Shown here: piece by piece, positions 43,392 through 53,047 of the stretch
Position numbering within the stretch: the first letter of the stretch is position 1
Layout of the letters: every line of letters starts with the position of its first letter
Origin: CTSOIL-112 sp049291875
GTDB taxonomy: Bacteria > Pseudomonadota > Gammaproteobacteria > Burkholderiales > Burkholderiaceae
Reading direction: 5' to 3'
Assembly (NCBI GenBank): GCA_049291875.1
Contig: JBATQE010000024.1
Span: 62,001-126,000, forward strand
DNA length: 64,000 nt
Program-made: the position numbers and the translations under genes
The notes under the pieces: generated by a model
Seen by the model: the letters and a program-made list of their open reading frames with translations, nothing else
Told to the model about the DNA's origin: nothing
Databases searched by the model: none

Positions 43392-44008
43392 CGCATCCCC
43401 CACATCTGGCTGATGAATGAACGCATACCGCGATCCGCGCTGGGCGCGGTTTCTTCAACCTTCACCGGTTCCGTCGCCAAAATCCAACGGTGCATCGGGT
43501 CAACACCTTCAATACGCATAGAAAAACGCCACCATGTTTGCCCCGCCACATGAACCCCTGTTACCTCACTGATACTCAATGGCGGCTTCGGATAGCGCGC
43601 ACGAATCTGCTCGGCCACCGCCTCAATGGCAGCACCATCCTGAGCCACACCCTCTAAAAGCAAATGATCATCCACCACTTTTGCAGACAGCCAGCGGACT
43701 CGCCCATCCTGCGTCCATTGCGACAACTCCCCCATCCAATCGAGCTGCCCCGCGAGAATTTGCCGTAAAAACCGCGGTATTTGCGTCATTGACGCTTCCT
43801 CGACCTCGCGCTGCTGTTTGAGTAGCGACCATTCGTTCTGCAAGGTCTGATTCGCCCGCACCGCCTGAGTCAATCGCCAATTAATCCACATCCACGAGGC
43901 CAAAGTAATTGCCGTTACCAACAACAGAACAAATACGATTTCCAAAACAAAACGCCGTACCGGCTGAACCACCACTTGGCCTTCAGGCCACAAATTCAAT
44001 AGTCTCAT
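43388..44008 (-). CDS. pilN: Type IV pilus assembly protein PilN
   Basis: The protein has 206 residues. 'MRLLNLWPEGQ' at the N-terminus is the short cytoplasmic segment that binds PilM (canonical INLLPWR), here altered. One membrane helix at about 24-45 is followed by a periplasmic domain. It starts in an ATGA overlap with pilM. Confidence 0.8.
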   Translation of the reverse strand: MRLLNLWPEGQVVVQPVRRFVLEIVFVLLLVTAITLASWMWINWRLTQAVRANQTLQNEWSLLKQQREVEEASMTQIPRFLRQILAGQLDWMGELSQWTQDGRVRWLSAKVVDDHLLLEGVAQDGAAIEAVAEQIRARYPKPPLSISEVTGVHVAGQTWWRFSMRIEGVDPMHRWILATEPVKVEETAPSADRGMRSFISQMWGMR

Positions 44009-44994
44009 GCGTCCACCTGCCCTGCCAACAGCCACACAGCAGCCAGACCATTGCCCGGAGTCACTGCCAAAGGCGCGACATAACCTGCGGCGGCCACGTG
44101 ATCCTCCGCCAAGCGAAACGGCACACCAAAGCGCGCTTGCAACAAACTAATTGCCTCAGCCCAATTGACCGCTTTACCCGTCACATAAACGCCATTCAAA
44201 TCACGCCACACATGCTGTCCCAACCACGAGGACACATGCTGTTCCAACAAATCACCCACAAAACGCGAAGGAAACCTCACTCCCGACTCGATCGGCGCAT
44301 CATCACCACTGTGGTACACAAAACCAACGTGCGCAGACTCCTGATCGGTCAACGCATGATAAAAAGAGCGCACGCGGCCATCGACCTCAATTAAAAAAAA
44401 CGCCACTCCATCCGGCTCAACACGGCACACAGCAACAGGGCGCTCGTCCAACGCATGTGTACAATAAGCTCGACCCAATACCTGCGGCTCAGGGCAAACC
44501 CATTGCAAACGCCATGTACTGTCAACAAACAATTGATTAAATACCGCCACATCCGCCTGACGCGCAACCGCAAGCAAAACCTTGATCACCCGCTTTTCAG
44601 CACTTTCGCTTTGTACCGTCCAATCAAAAAAAACCTCCGTCGGATTCAAGCCCAGCGTATGCGTGACGTAACGATTCATCTGATACGCCAGCTCCTCATC
44701 ATCCAAACCCATTAACAAACCCACCTCATGCAACTGCAACCACTGCGAAGGCAACAGCACTGCCACACGGCCACCGCCGGCTTTGACCTGCGGCAACAAA
44801 GGCAATAAAGCGTGCGCCAAAACCTGTGGCGCAACCAAGCGACCTTGATAAAACGCCTGCGGCACCGAGCAAACGCCCTGTGACAACATTCGCTCGCCCT
44901 GACGCACGACATAGCGCAGCTCCTGATTCACCAAGGTCAGTGCCAATATCGGCGGGCGTATCCCCAACCAAGATTGCACTTTTTGCCAAATCAT
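44005..44994 (-). CDS. pilM: Type IV pilus assembly ATPase-like protein PilM (divergent)
   Basis: The protein has 329 residues, somewhat short for PilM (about 350). The actin-like fold is suggested by 'LGIRPPILALTLVNQELRYVV' (phosphate-1 strand) and the C-terminal 'DLNGVYVTGKAVNWAE'. The canonical 'GVDISSSSVKLLEL' motif is lost, so nucleotide binding is doubtful. Position at the head of pilNOPQ supports the call; it matches HofM/ComA in the E. coli and Haemophilus clusters. GGGAGC lies 6 nt before the ATG. It is divergent from the PBP1A gene. Confidence 0.78.
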   Translation of the reverse strand: MIWQKVQSWLGIRPPILALTLVNQELRYVVRQGERMLSQGVCSVPQAFYQGRLVAPQVLAHALLPLLPQVKAGGGRVAVLLPSQWLQLHEVGLLMGLDDEELAYQMNRYVTHTLGLNPTEVFFDWTVQSESAEKRVIKVLLAVARQADVAVFNQLFVDSTWRLQWVCPEPQVLGRAYCTHALDERPVAVCRVEPDGVAFFLIEVDGRVRSFYHALTDQESAHVGFVYHSGDDAPIESGVRFPSRFVGDLLEQHVSSWLGQHVWRDLNGVYVTGKAVNWAEAISLLQARFGVPFRLAEDHVAAAGYVAPLAVTPGNGLAAVWLLAGQVDA

Positions 44995-45120
44995 AAGCTT
45001 GCTCCCAAAAATATCGTCGATTAACTCAAAAAACGCTTAAAAACACATAAAAACACTTATTAATCAATTTGTTACAGAAAAAATCCACGATCGATTCATA
45101 CAATAGGCCGCGTCCTTTAC

Positions 45121-45149
45121 AGCGCCACCAAAAGATTCGGCGCTTTTTT
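45121..45149 (+). terminator. Terminator-like hairpin in the ponA upstream region
   Basis: AGCGCC/GGCGCT stem, 12-nt loop, then T6 on the + strand, 85 bp before the PBP1A start and inside the divergent pilM-ponA gap. It may be a leader attenuator or a stop for incoming + transcription. A TATACAAT about 30 bp later could be the main -10. Confidence 0.5.
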
Positions 45150-45233
45150 CCACAAACAAACTGCGAAAGTATACAATAAGCGACCTTATTGAATCATAGA
45201 AATACGGCCTTGCGCCGTTCTAAAAATACACTT

Positions 45234-47711
45234 ATGAGTACAGAAAATTCCACACCGAACCCAAGCAACTCCGGCTCGAACCTCAGTCACATCCTCAAAA
45301 CGCTGTTGCTTTGGGGGCTATTTGCCGCTGTGGGCGCCGCCATCGCCATCACGATCGCGGTAGTCATCGCTTGGCGTCAGCTACCGCCAATTGATGCACT
45401 CAAGGACTATAAACCACGCATGGCCATGCAGATTTACAGCGCAGATGGCGAAATGATCGGCGAATTTGGCGAGGAACGTCGCAAACCGGTGAACATCAAC
45501 GAAGTGCCCGATCATTTGAAAAAAGCTCTGCTGGCGATTGAAGACGCACGCTTTTACGAGCACGATGGCGTTGATTACTACGGTTTGGCGCGCGCGTTTG
45601 TCAACAACCTGATTCCCGGCGGCGGCAAACAAGGCGCCTCCACCATCACCCAACAGTTGGCAAAAAACTTCTTTTTGACCAGCGAACGCACCTACACGCG
45701 TAAATTTTACGAAGCCCTGATGGCGAAAAAAATCGAGCAAAACCTCACCAAAGACGAGATTCTCGAACGCTATATGAACCACATTTATCTGGGTGAACGC
45801 GCCTACGGTTTCGCCGCCGCCGCCGACATCTATTTTAACAAAGACATCAAAGACCTCACATTGGCTGAATCCGCCATGCTCGCGACACTGCCGCAAGCAC
45901 CGAGCAGCAACAACCCCGCCAAAAACCGCAAACGCGCGGACGAGCGTCAACGCTATGTTCTGGAACGCATGTTGGAACTAAACTTCATCACCAAAGCGCA
46001 GTACGATCAAGCGCGCGCCGAAGTGGTTAAAGTGGCCGACACCAAAATGGCGATTCGCAACATTAATTACTCCGTTCACGCCGAATATGTCGCCGAAATG
46101 GCGCGTATGCTGATGTTTGACCGCTACAAAGACGCAGCCTACACCGAAGGGCTGAAAGTTTACACCACCATCCGCAGCAAAGAGCAAAACGCCGCGTACG
46201 AAGCCGTGCGCAAAGCGGTATTCGCCTATGATCGCAAATACGGCTATCGCGGCGCGGAAGAGCACTACGAGCTGCCAACCACCCCCGAAGAGCGCAAAAA
46301 GAAATTGGCAGAAATCTTCGGCTCTCATCCTGATTTTGACAAACTGCGTGCCGCAGTCGTCACCTCAGCCAGTGGTGGCGTGATGAAAGGCATTTTGTCT
46401 GACGGCGAGGCCATCGAAATCTCCGGCGCGAATTTAGGTCCGGCACAAAAATTATTGGGCGCAGCCGGTAAAAAAGGCATTCGTCCGGGTGCCGTCGTGC
46501 GCGTGGTCGAGTCCAACGACGGCGACAGCTACAAAATTTCGCAAGCGCCTGCGGTACAAGCCTCCTTTGTCTCGATGGATCCGAATGACGGCTCGATTCG
46601 CGCGCTGGTTGGCGGTTTTGACTTTGACCTGAGCAAATTCAACCACATCACCCAAGGCTATCGCCAACCGGGTTCGACCATCAAACCGTTCATTTACTCG
46701 GCGGCCATGCAGAAAAATGGCATGAACCCGAATTCCATCGTCAACGACGCGGAAATTCAGGTCGGTTCGTGGAAACCGAAAAACGCCGATGGTCGTTATT
46801 TAGGCCCGATTCCCCTCTCCACTGCCTTGGCCTCCTCGCGCAATATGGTCTCAATTCGCCTGCTGCAAAGCATCGGTAATGACTATTTCCGCAGCTACGC
46901 CGAACGTTTCGGTTTTGAAGGCAGTCGCATTGACAAATACCTCACCGTCGCACTCGGCGCGATCGAAGTCACGCCGTATCAACTCGTCGGCGCATACGGC
47001 GTATTTGCCAACGGCGGCTATCGCATTGACCCGTATTTGATTACCAAAGTGGTGGACCGCGACGGCAAAACCATTTTGCAAGCGCAACCGCGTAAAGCCG
47101 GCGACGAGAAAAACCGCATCATTACCAAAGACAATGCGGCCATGGTCGATTCACTGCTTAAAGGCGTAGTGCGTGGCGGTACGGCGCGCGCCGCACAGGC
47201 TCTGGGTCGCTCGGACATCGCAGGTAAAACCGGTACCACCAACGACTCAGTGGACGCATGGTTCGCTGGCTACCAGCCGAATCTCGTGGCCATCGCATGG
47301 ATGGGCTTTGATACCGGCAATAAATCCTTGGGCGAAGGCGAATTCGGCGGCGGTCTGGCATTACCGATCTGGATGGATTACATGCGCGTGGCCTTGCAAG
47401 GCAAGAAAATCGAAAACCGCGAATCCTCTTGGGGCGCAGGCACCGGCAATATTTTGGATGGTAACGCACCGGTTAAACGCAATCCGACTGATCCGAGCCT
47501 GACGATTGACGGTCAGCCTGCCCCTCCGATCGAAGAACTCAAAGTTGATCCGAGCGCCGTACCATTACCGGGTTCTGAAGCACGTCAATCCTCCGAGAAA
47601 ACCAACGAAGCCGACGTCAAAGCCGCTTCGGAGAAAAAACTCAAGGATTTGATTGATCAGGCCACCGAACAACCGGCCAAACCGTCGGTACCACGCGAAT
47701 CCGGCAACTAA
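45234..47711 (+). CDS. mrcA: Penicillin-binding protein 1A (class A bifunctional PBP)
   Basis: From ATG 45234 ('MSTENSTPNPSNSG') the protein has 825 residues. One membrane helix lies at about 22-47. The glycosyltransferase domain has the catalytic Glu in 'AIEDARFYEHDGVD' and 'GASTITQQLAKN'. An OB-like insert follows, then the transpeptidase: 'QPGSTIKPF' (S-x-x-K serine), 'SSRN' and 'AGKTGTTN'. It polymerises and crosslinks peptidoglycan. The tail after 'PIWMDYM' is Pro, Glu, Lys and Ser rich. Orientation away from pilM is the common ponA arrangement. Confidence 0.97.
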   Translation: MSTENSTPNPSNSGSNLSHILKTLLLWGLFAAVGAAIAITIAVVIAWRQLPPIDALKDYKPRMAMQIYSADGEMIGEFGEERRKPVNINEVPDHLKKALLAIEDARFYEHDGVDYYGLARAFVNNLIPGGGKQGASTITQQLAKNFFLTSERTYTRKFYEALMAKKIEQNLTKDEILERYMNHIYLGERAYGFAAAADIYFNKDIKDLTLAESAMLATLPQAPSSNNPAKNRKRADERQRYVLERMLELNFITKAQYDQARAEVVKVADTKMAIRNINYSVHAEYVAEMARMLMFDRYKDAAYTEGLKVYTTIRSKEQNAAYEAVRKAVFAYDRKYGYRGAEEHYELPTTPEERKKKLAEIFGSHPDFDKLRAAVVTSASGGVMKGILSDGEAIEISGANLGPAQKLLGAAGKKGIRPGAVVRVVESNDGDSYKISQAPAVQASFVSMDPNDGSIRALVGGFDFDLSKFNHITQGYRQPGSTIKPFIYSAAMQKNGMNPNSIVNDAEIQVGSWKPKNADGRYLGPIPLSTALASSRNMVSIRLLQSIGNDYFRSYAERFGFEGSRIDKYLTVALGAIEVTPYQLVGAYGVFANGGYRIDPYLITKVVDRDGKTILQAQPRKAGDEKNRIITKDNAAMVDSLLKGVVRGGTARAAQALGRSDIAGKTGTTNDSVDAWFAGYQPNLVAIAWMGFDTGNKSLGEGEFGGGLALPIWMDYMRVALQGKKIENRESSWGAGTGNILDGNAPVKRNPTDPSLTIDGQPAPPIEELKVDPSAVPLPGSEARQSSEKTNEADVKAASEKKLKDLIDQATEQPAKPSVPRESGN

Positions 47712-47768
47712 AGATTGGTAAACGGTTTCATAAATATATTTACCTAAAAGAGCAGGTAAAACACGGGG

Positions 47769-47795
47769 AAAGCGGGTCAATAGACCCGCTTTTTT
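47769..47795 (+). terminator. Terminator after the PBP1A gene
   Basis: Stem AAAGCGGGTC/GACCCGCTTT with a 4-nt loop and T6, about 60 bp after the stop codon. Confidence 0.9.
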
Positions 47796-47861
47796 CATGC
47801 AATTCGTTTACAATTGACCTATTGAATCTCATCATTTAAAAAATCAAAAATAGCCAATTTT

Positions 47862-50567
47862 ATGCCATTACGTACCGATTATCAGCCCTACCCATTCACC
47901 ATCACACAAACCCATTTGTCGTTTCGCTTAAACGCGCAAACCACCACCGTCACCCATCGCATTTCCTTTGAACGCAAGGATGCCGACTCAAACAGCGATC
48001 TGGTTTTGGACGGTGAACACATCCAATTGCAATCCGTTGCCCTGAACGAAACGCCGCTCACACCGGCGCAATACAGCCTCACCGACAAAAACCTGACACT
48101 GCACCACACCCCGGCGCGCGGTGAATTGACCCTCACAACCACCTGTCAACCGATGGAGAACACCAGTCTGTCCGGCCTGTTCGCCACCGGCGAGCATCTG
48201 ATGACGCAATGCGAAGCTGAGGGATTTCGCCGCATCAGCTACTTCCCCGACCGTCCCGACGTACTGACGGTCTACACCGTCGAATTGATCGCGGACAAAA
48301 GCGTGTATCCGGTGTTGTTGGCCAATGGCAACCTATTGGAAAGCGCAGAGTTGGATGACGGCTGGCACAAAACCGTTTGGCATGACCCGTTTCCCAAGCC
48401 GTCGTACTTATTCGCGATCGTCGCGGGCAAATTAGCACACATCGAGGAAACCGTTGAGCACAACGGCCAGATCAAACTGCTGCAAGTCTACGTCGAACCC
48501 CACGATTTGCCCAAAGCGCAATTTGCCATGGACAGTCTGAAAGCCTCGATGGCGTGGGATTTGCAACGCTACGGTCTGCCGCTGGATTTAGAACGCTTCA
48601 TGATCGTCGCCACGTCGGATTTCAATATGGGTGCGATGGAAAACAAAGGGCTGAACATTTTCAATACCAAATACGTGCTTGCCAACCCCGAAACCGCGAC
48701 CGACAGCGATTTTGAAGGTGTCGAGGCGGTGGTGGGGCACGAATATTTTCACAACTGGACAGGCAACCGCGTGACCTGCCAAGACTGGTTCCAACTGAGC
48801 CTCAAAGAAGGCTTGACCGTCTATCGCGACCAAGAATTCTCCGCCGATCAGGCGGCTCAAGGTTTGTCCGAATCAGCCGCGGCCTCCGCGCGAGCGGTAC
48901 AGCGCATCGCCAACGTCAACACCTTGCGCTCGGCGCAATTTGCCGAAGATGCGGGGCCGATGGCGCATCCGGTGCGCCCGAATGAGTACGAAGAGATCAA
49001 CAACTTCTACACCATGACCGTGTATGAAAAAGGCTCGGAAGTCGTGCGCATGTACGAGGCTTTGCTCGGGCGCGAGGGCTTTCGCAAGGGTATGGATTTA
49101 TATTTCGCGCGCCATGATGGTCAAGCGGTCACCTGCGACGATTTTCGCATGGCGATGGCCGACGCAAACGACGTGGATTTGAGCCAATTCGCGCGCTGGT
49201 ATGAGCAGGCAGGCACGCCGCAGGTTCACGCACGCGGTCAATACGATGTCACCGACCAAACCTATACCCTGACGCTGACGCAAGACAACCCGCCGGTTGG
49301 GATTGAACGAGATCAGGCGAATTTCCAAAAACCGCCGCTGCTCATTCCCATCGCCTTGGGCTTATTGACAGGCGATCAGGCAGGCGATCAAACCGGTCAA
49401 CACCACCTCGGTCAAAGCCTCGCGCTGGACGAGTCCGGCGCATTGAGCCAAACGGTGCAATTGACTGAGCGCGAGCAAAGCATCACCTTCCACAACATCC
49501 CGCGCGCGCCGATTCCATCGCTGAATCGCAACTTCAGCGCACCGATTGAGATGCACTACGACTACAGCGATGCGGAGCTGCTCACCCTGTTGCGCCACGA
49601 CACCGACGCGTTCAATCGCTGGGATGCGGCACAACAGCTGTTCACCCGCGCGATTCTCGGCGCTTTGGACACACCCGAATCTGCTCATCTGAGCGCAGAC
49701 TTGATCGAAACGCTGGCGCGGATTTTGCTCGACCCGCATTTAAGTCCGTCGTACAAAGCGCAATTACTCAGTTTGCCGAATTTCGCCACGCTGGCGCAAA
49801 AAGTGCAGCACACGCAAGCGCTTGACCCGCAGAAATTGTTTGCTGCGCGCAAAGCCGTTGGCAGCGCATTGGTACATGGCTTGAACCCATATTGGCCGGA
49901 CGTGTACGCACAGCTAAACGACGGCGCGACCTATCGTTACGATGGCGAATCCGCCGGCAAACGCAGCTTGAAAAATTTAGCGCTGAGTTACTGGGCAAAA
50001 ACGGAAGAACGCGCTGCCGACGCATGGCACGCGGTGCAACAACAATACCAAAACTGCGACAATATGACCGATCGCATTGCGGCATTGAACATCGCCATCG
50101 AGTATTTCCATAACGATGCCGACGGGCTGATTGCGGATTTTTACCAACGTTACCAAGATGAAGCGCTGGTCGTCGACAAATGGTTCAGCGCACAGGCTGC
50201 ACGCAGCAGCGGCACATTCGCGCAGATGCAGGCGAGCCTGAACGCGCTCATGGCGCATCCGGCGTTTGTGAATCCCAATCCAAATCGCCTGCGCTCGCTG
50301 ATTTTCGCGTTTTGCAATATGAACCCGCACCACTTCCATCAGGCCGATGGCGCAGGTTACCACTTCTGGGCGGAGCAAGTTTTGGCCATCGATGCGAAAA
50401 ATCCGCAGACCGCATCGCGTTTGGCGCGTAGCTGCGAGAACTGGCGTTTATTTGCCGAGCCATACCAGACCCAAATGAAACTCGCCTTGGCGCACATCGC
50501 CGCCGCACCGAATCTATCGGATGATGTGGGCGAAATCGTGCGCAAGGCGCTGCATTCGCCCCATTGA
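47862..50567 (+). CDS. pepN: Aminopeptidase N (M1 family)
   Basis: The protein has 901 residues. The exopeptidase motif 'MGAMENKGLNIFN' and the zinc motif 'VVGHEYFHNWTGNRVTC' with the third ligand Glu in 'SLKEGLTVYRDQEFS' are present; 'NNFYTMTVYEKGSEVVRMYE' holds the catalytic Tyr region. The long C-terminal helical domain is typical of PepN. It removes N-terminal residues from cytosolic peptides. It is a single gene. Confidence 0.97.
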   Translation: MPLRTDYQPYPFTITQTHLSFRLNAQTTTVTHRISFERKDADSNSDLVLDGEHIQLQSVALNETPLTPAQYSLTDKNLTLHHTPARGELTLTTTCQPMENTSLSGLFATGEHLMTQCEAEGFRRISYFPDRPDVLTVYTVELIADKSVYPVLLANGNLLESAELDDGWHKTVWHDPFPKPSYLFAIVAGKLAHIEETVEHNGQIKLLQVYVEPHDLPKAQFAMDSLKASMAWDLQRYGLPLDLERFMIVATSDFNMGAMENKGLNIFNTKYVLANPETATDSDFEGVEAVVGHEYFHNWTGNRVTCQDWFQLSLKEGLTVYRDQEFSADQAAQGLSESAAASARAVQRIANVNTLRSAQFAEDAGPMAHPVRPNEYEEINNFYTMTVYEKGSEVVRMYEALLGREGFRKGMDLYFARHDGQAVTCDDFRMAMADANDVDLSQFARWYEQAGTPQVHARGQYDVTDQTYTLTLTQDNPPVGIERDQANFQKPPLLIPIALGLLTGDQAGDQTGQHHLGQSLALDESGALSQTVQLTEREQSITFHNIPRAPIPSLNRNFSAPIEMHYDYSDAELLTLLRHDTDAFNRWDAAQQLFTRAILGALDTPESAHLSADLIETLARILLDPHLSPSYKAQLLSLPNFATLAQKVQHTQALDPQKLFAARKAVGSALVHGLNPYWPDVYAQLNDGATYRYDGESAGKRSLKNLALSYWAKTEERAADAWHAVQQQYQNCDNMTDRIAALNIAIEYFHNDADGLIADFYQRYQDEALVVDKWFSAQAARSSGTFAQMQASLNALMAHPAFVNPNPNRLRSLIFAFCNMNPHHFHQADGAGYHFWAEQVLAIDAKNPQTASRLARSCENWRLFAEPYQTQMKLALAHIAAAPNLSDDVGEIVRKALHSPH

Positions 50568-50660
50568 ACGAAGTCCATTAAAAGACCCAAAAAGACAGAA
50601 CAAGAACATAGGAACAACATAACCGTACCAACCGATTTTTTACTTTATAGAAAGAGCACC

Positions 50661-51665
50661 ATGAAACGCAAATCCCTATCGCGTTACCTGATTGAGCAGC
50701 AACGCGAATACAACAACATTCCCAACGATTTACGACTGTTGCTGGAAGTCGTCTCGCGCGCGTGTAAATTGATCAGCCGCTCCATTTCCAAAGGCGCATT
50801 GGGCGAAGTTTTAGGCACGGCAGGCAGTGAAAACGTCCAAGGTGAAGCGCAGAAAAAACTGGACGTGTTGTCCAATGAAATCCTGCTCGAAGCGAACGAA
50901 TGGGGCGGTCATCTTGCGGGCATGGCCTCCGAGGAGATGGAAACCATCTACGAGATTCCGAACCGTTTCCCGCAGGGCGAATACTTGCTGGTCTTCGATC
51001 CACTGGACGGCTCGTCCAATATTGATATCAATTCGCCGGTCGGTACGATTTTCTCGGTATTGAAAAAAGTTGATCACGACCACAGCGTGGACGAGGACGA
51101 CTTTTTGCAACCCGGTCGCGATCAAGTGGCCGCCGGCTACGCCATTTATGGCTCGCAAACCCTGATGGTACTGACGACCGGCCAAGGCACGCACTGTTTC
51201 ACACTGGATCCGGAACTCGGCTCATGGATTTTGACCCACGAAAACATGCAGATTCCAAAAACCGCCGCCGAATACGCCATCAACAGCTCCAACGAGCGCT
51301 TCTGGTACCCGCCGGTTCAACGCTACGTCAACGAATTGCAAGCCGGCGACACCGGCCCGCTCGGCAAACACTACAATATGCGTTGGGTCGCCGCGATGGC
51401 CGCGGACATCCACCGCATCCTGACGCGTGGTGGGATTTTCATGTATCCGGGCGACCAACGCACCGGCAAAAATAGCGGTCACATCCGTTTGCTGTACGAA
51501 GCCAGCCCAATGGCGATGATCGTTGAACAAGCAGGCGGTTTGGCCACCAACGGCGTGGAAAATATTCTGGACATGCAACCCGAATCCCTGCATCAGCGTG
51601 TGCCGGTGTTCTTGGGTTCTGCCGAAGAGGTTGAACGCATCACCCGCTATCACAAAAACGCATAA
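50661..51665 (+). CDS. fbp: Fructose-1,6-bisphosphatase, class I
   Basis: The protein has 334 residues. The metal-binding loop 'VFDPLDGSSNIDINSPVGTIFS' and 'PGDQRTGKNSGHIRLLYEASPMAMIVEQAGG' are the class I hallmarks. It drives gluconeogenesis. AGAAAGAG precedes the ATG. With ppc and the DASS carrier in the window this fits growth on organic acids, but no operon link exists. Confidence 0.97.
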   Translation: MKRKSLSRYLIEQQREYNNIPNDLRLLLEVVSRACKLISRSISKGALGEVLGTAGSENVQGEAQKKLDVLSNEILLEANEWGGHLAGMASEEMETIYEIPNRFPQGEYLLVFDPLDGSSNIDINSPVGTIFSVLKKVDHDHSVDEDDFLQPGRDQVAAGYAIYGSQTLMVLTTGQGTHCFTLDPELGSWILTHENMQIPKTAAEYAINSSNERFWYPPVQRYVNELQAGDTGPLGKHYNMRWVAAMAADIHRILTRGGIFMYPGDQRTGKNSGHIRLLYEASPMAMIVEQAGGLATNGVENILDMQPESLHQRVPVFLGSAEEVERITRYHKNA

Positions 51666-51689
51666 ACTCTAAAATAGCGTTAAAAATCA

Positions 51690-51724
51690 AAAAGATGGAT
51701 GCGTGACTAACGCATCCATCTTTT
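51690..51724 (+). terminator. Terminator after fbp
   Basis: Stem AAAGATGGATGCG/CGCATCCATCTTT, 13 bp with a 7-nt loop, then a T-rich stretch, about 25 bp after the stop. Confidence 0.9.
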
Positions 51725-51793
51725 CTTTTCAGTCAATTGCCGCGCACGCAACAGCACAAAAAAACAGCCCGATTTGTGTTAAAGTAACGGCTA

Positions 51794-51820
51794 TTGCACA
51801 CGTGCGCAAACCCCTATAAC
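51794..51820 (+). promoter_or_regulatory. Possible recA promoter
   Basis: TTGCAC at 51794-51799 and TATAAC at 51815-51820 with a 15-bp spacer, shorter than ideal. Transcription would start inside or just before the 51821-51850 inverted repeat. No CTGT-N8-ACAG LexA-type box was seen between fbp and recA. Confidence 0.4.
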
Positions 51821-51850
51821 AAGCGCAAAGTAGTCGGTTACTTTGCGCTT
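51821..51850 (+). promoter_or_regulatory. Perfect 12-bp inverted repeat directly upstream of recA
   Basis: AAGCGCAAAGTA (51821-51832) and its exact complement (51839-51850) enclose a 6-nt loop, with no T-run. It ends 21 bp before the recA ATG and about 8 bp before its ribosome-binding site AAAGGA. It may be an operator, if transcription starts within it, or a leader hairpin acting on recA translation. Confidence 0.6.
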
Positions 51851-51871
51851 CACTATATCAAAGGACGAATC

Positions 51872-52966
51872 ATGGCCAAAGCAGACAGCAAAGCCCCTGT
51901 AACCCAAGCCGCCAACAGCTCCGACAAAGCCAAAGCCCTCGCCGCCGCATTGGCACAAATTGAAAAACAATTTGGCAAGGGTTCGATCATGTGCCTGGGT
52001 AACAACGACACACCGCCGGACGTACAAGTAGTCTCCACCGGCTCGCTCGGTTTGGACGTCGCGCTGGGCGTCGGCGGTCTGCCGCGTGGTCGTGTGATCG
52101 AAATCTACGGACCGGAATCCTCCGGTAAAACCTCATTGACCCTGCACGTCGTATCCGAAATGCAAAAGCTCGGCGGCACCTGCGCCTTCGTCGATGCCGA
52201 ACACGCCTTGGACACCCAATACGCGCAAAAACTCGGCGTCAACCTGAACGAATTACTCATCTCCCAGCCCGACACCGGTGAGCAAGCACTCGAAATGGTA
52301 GACGCCCTCGTGCGCTCCGGCGCCGTCGATCTGATCGTGGTTGACTCGGTCGCTGCGCTGGTACCACGCGCCGAGATTGAAGGTGACATGGGCGATTCAT
52401 TACCCGGCCTGCAAGCGCGTCTGATGAGTCAAGCCCTGCGCAAACTCACCGCCTCCATTGGCCGCAGCAACTGCACGGTGATTTTCATCAACCAAATCCG
52501 TATGAAAATCGGCGTGATGTTCGGCTCACCCGAAACCACCACCGGCGGTAATGCCCTCAAATTCTACGCCTCGGTGCGTTTGGACATTCGCCGTATCGGC
52601 GGCCTGAAAAAAGGCGACGAAGTCGTCGGTAACGAAACCCGCGTCAAAGTCGTGAAAAACAAAGTCGCGCCGCCATTCAAAGAAGCCGTGTTTGACATCC
52701 TCTACGGCGAAGGCATTTCGCGCGAAGGCGAAATCATCGACATGGGCGTGGCGCAAGGCATCGTTGAAAAAGCCGGTGCATGGTACAGCTACAAAGGCGA
52801 CAAAATCGGCCAAGGCAAGGACAACACGCGCGAATACCTGCGTCAAAACCCCGCATTGGCAGTGGAAATTGAAAACCTCGTGCGCGACAAACTCGGCATC
52901 AAAACCCGTGCTGTGGCCAAAGCGACGGCTTCTGCCCCCGCAGAAGCCGATACAAAAGATGAATAA
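51872..52966 (+). CDS. recA: RecA recombinase
   Basis: From ATG 51872 the protein has 364 residues; AAAGGA lies 7 nt upstream. Walker A 'GPESSGKTS' is at 80-88, and 'LIVVDSVAALVPRAEIEGDMGD' (Walker B/L1) and 'FINQIRMKIGVMFGSPETTTGG' (L2) follow. It forms the strand-exchange filament, induces LexA cleavage and is needed for transformation. recX, often downstream, is absent; a terminator follows. The N-terminal 25 residues are Ala/Lys/Asp rich, as in many Burkholderiales. Confidence 0.98.
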   Translation: MAKADSKAPVTQAANSSDKAKALAAALAQIEKQFGKGSIMCLGNNDTPPDVQVVSTGSLGLDVALGVGGLPRGRVIEIYGPESSGKTSLTLHVVSEMQKLGGTCAFVDAEHALDTQYAQKLGVNLNELLISQPDTGEQALEMVDALVRSGAVDLIVVDSVAALVPRAEIEGDMGDSLPGLQARLMSQALRKLTASIGRSNCTVIFINQIRMKIGVMFGSPETTTGGNALKFYASVRLDIRRIGGLKKGDEVVGNETRVKVVKNKVAPPFKEAVFDILYGEGISREGEIIDMGVAQGIVEKAGAWYSYKGDKIGQGKDNTREYLRQNPALAVEIENLVRDKLGIKTRAVAKATASAPAEADTKDE

Positions 52967-52988
52967 ACCCACACCCAGCCTTTGCTAA

Positions 52989-53017
52989 AATAAGGGCAGG
53001 TTCAACCTGCCCTTATT
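52989..53017 (+). terminator. Terminator after recA
   Basis: Stem AATAAGGGCAGG/CCTGCCCTTATT, 12 bp with a 5-nt loop. The T-run is short, but stem strength and position 22 bp after the stop support termination. Confidence 0.8.
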
Positions 53018-53047
53018 CCTTCATACCGAAACCCAAAGAAATCGACC

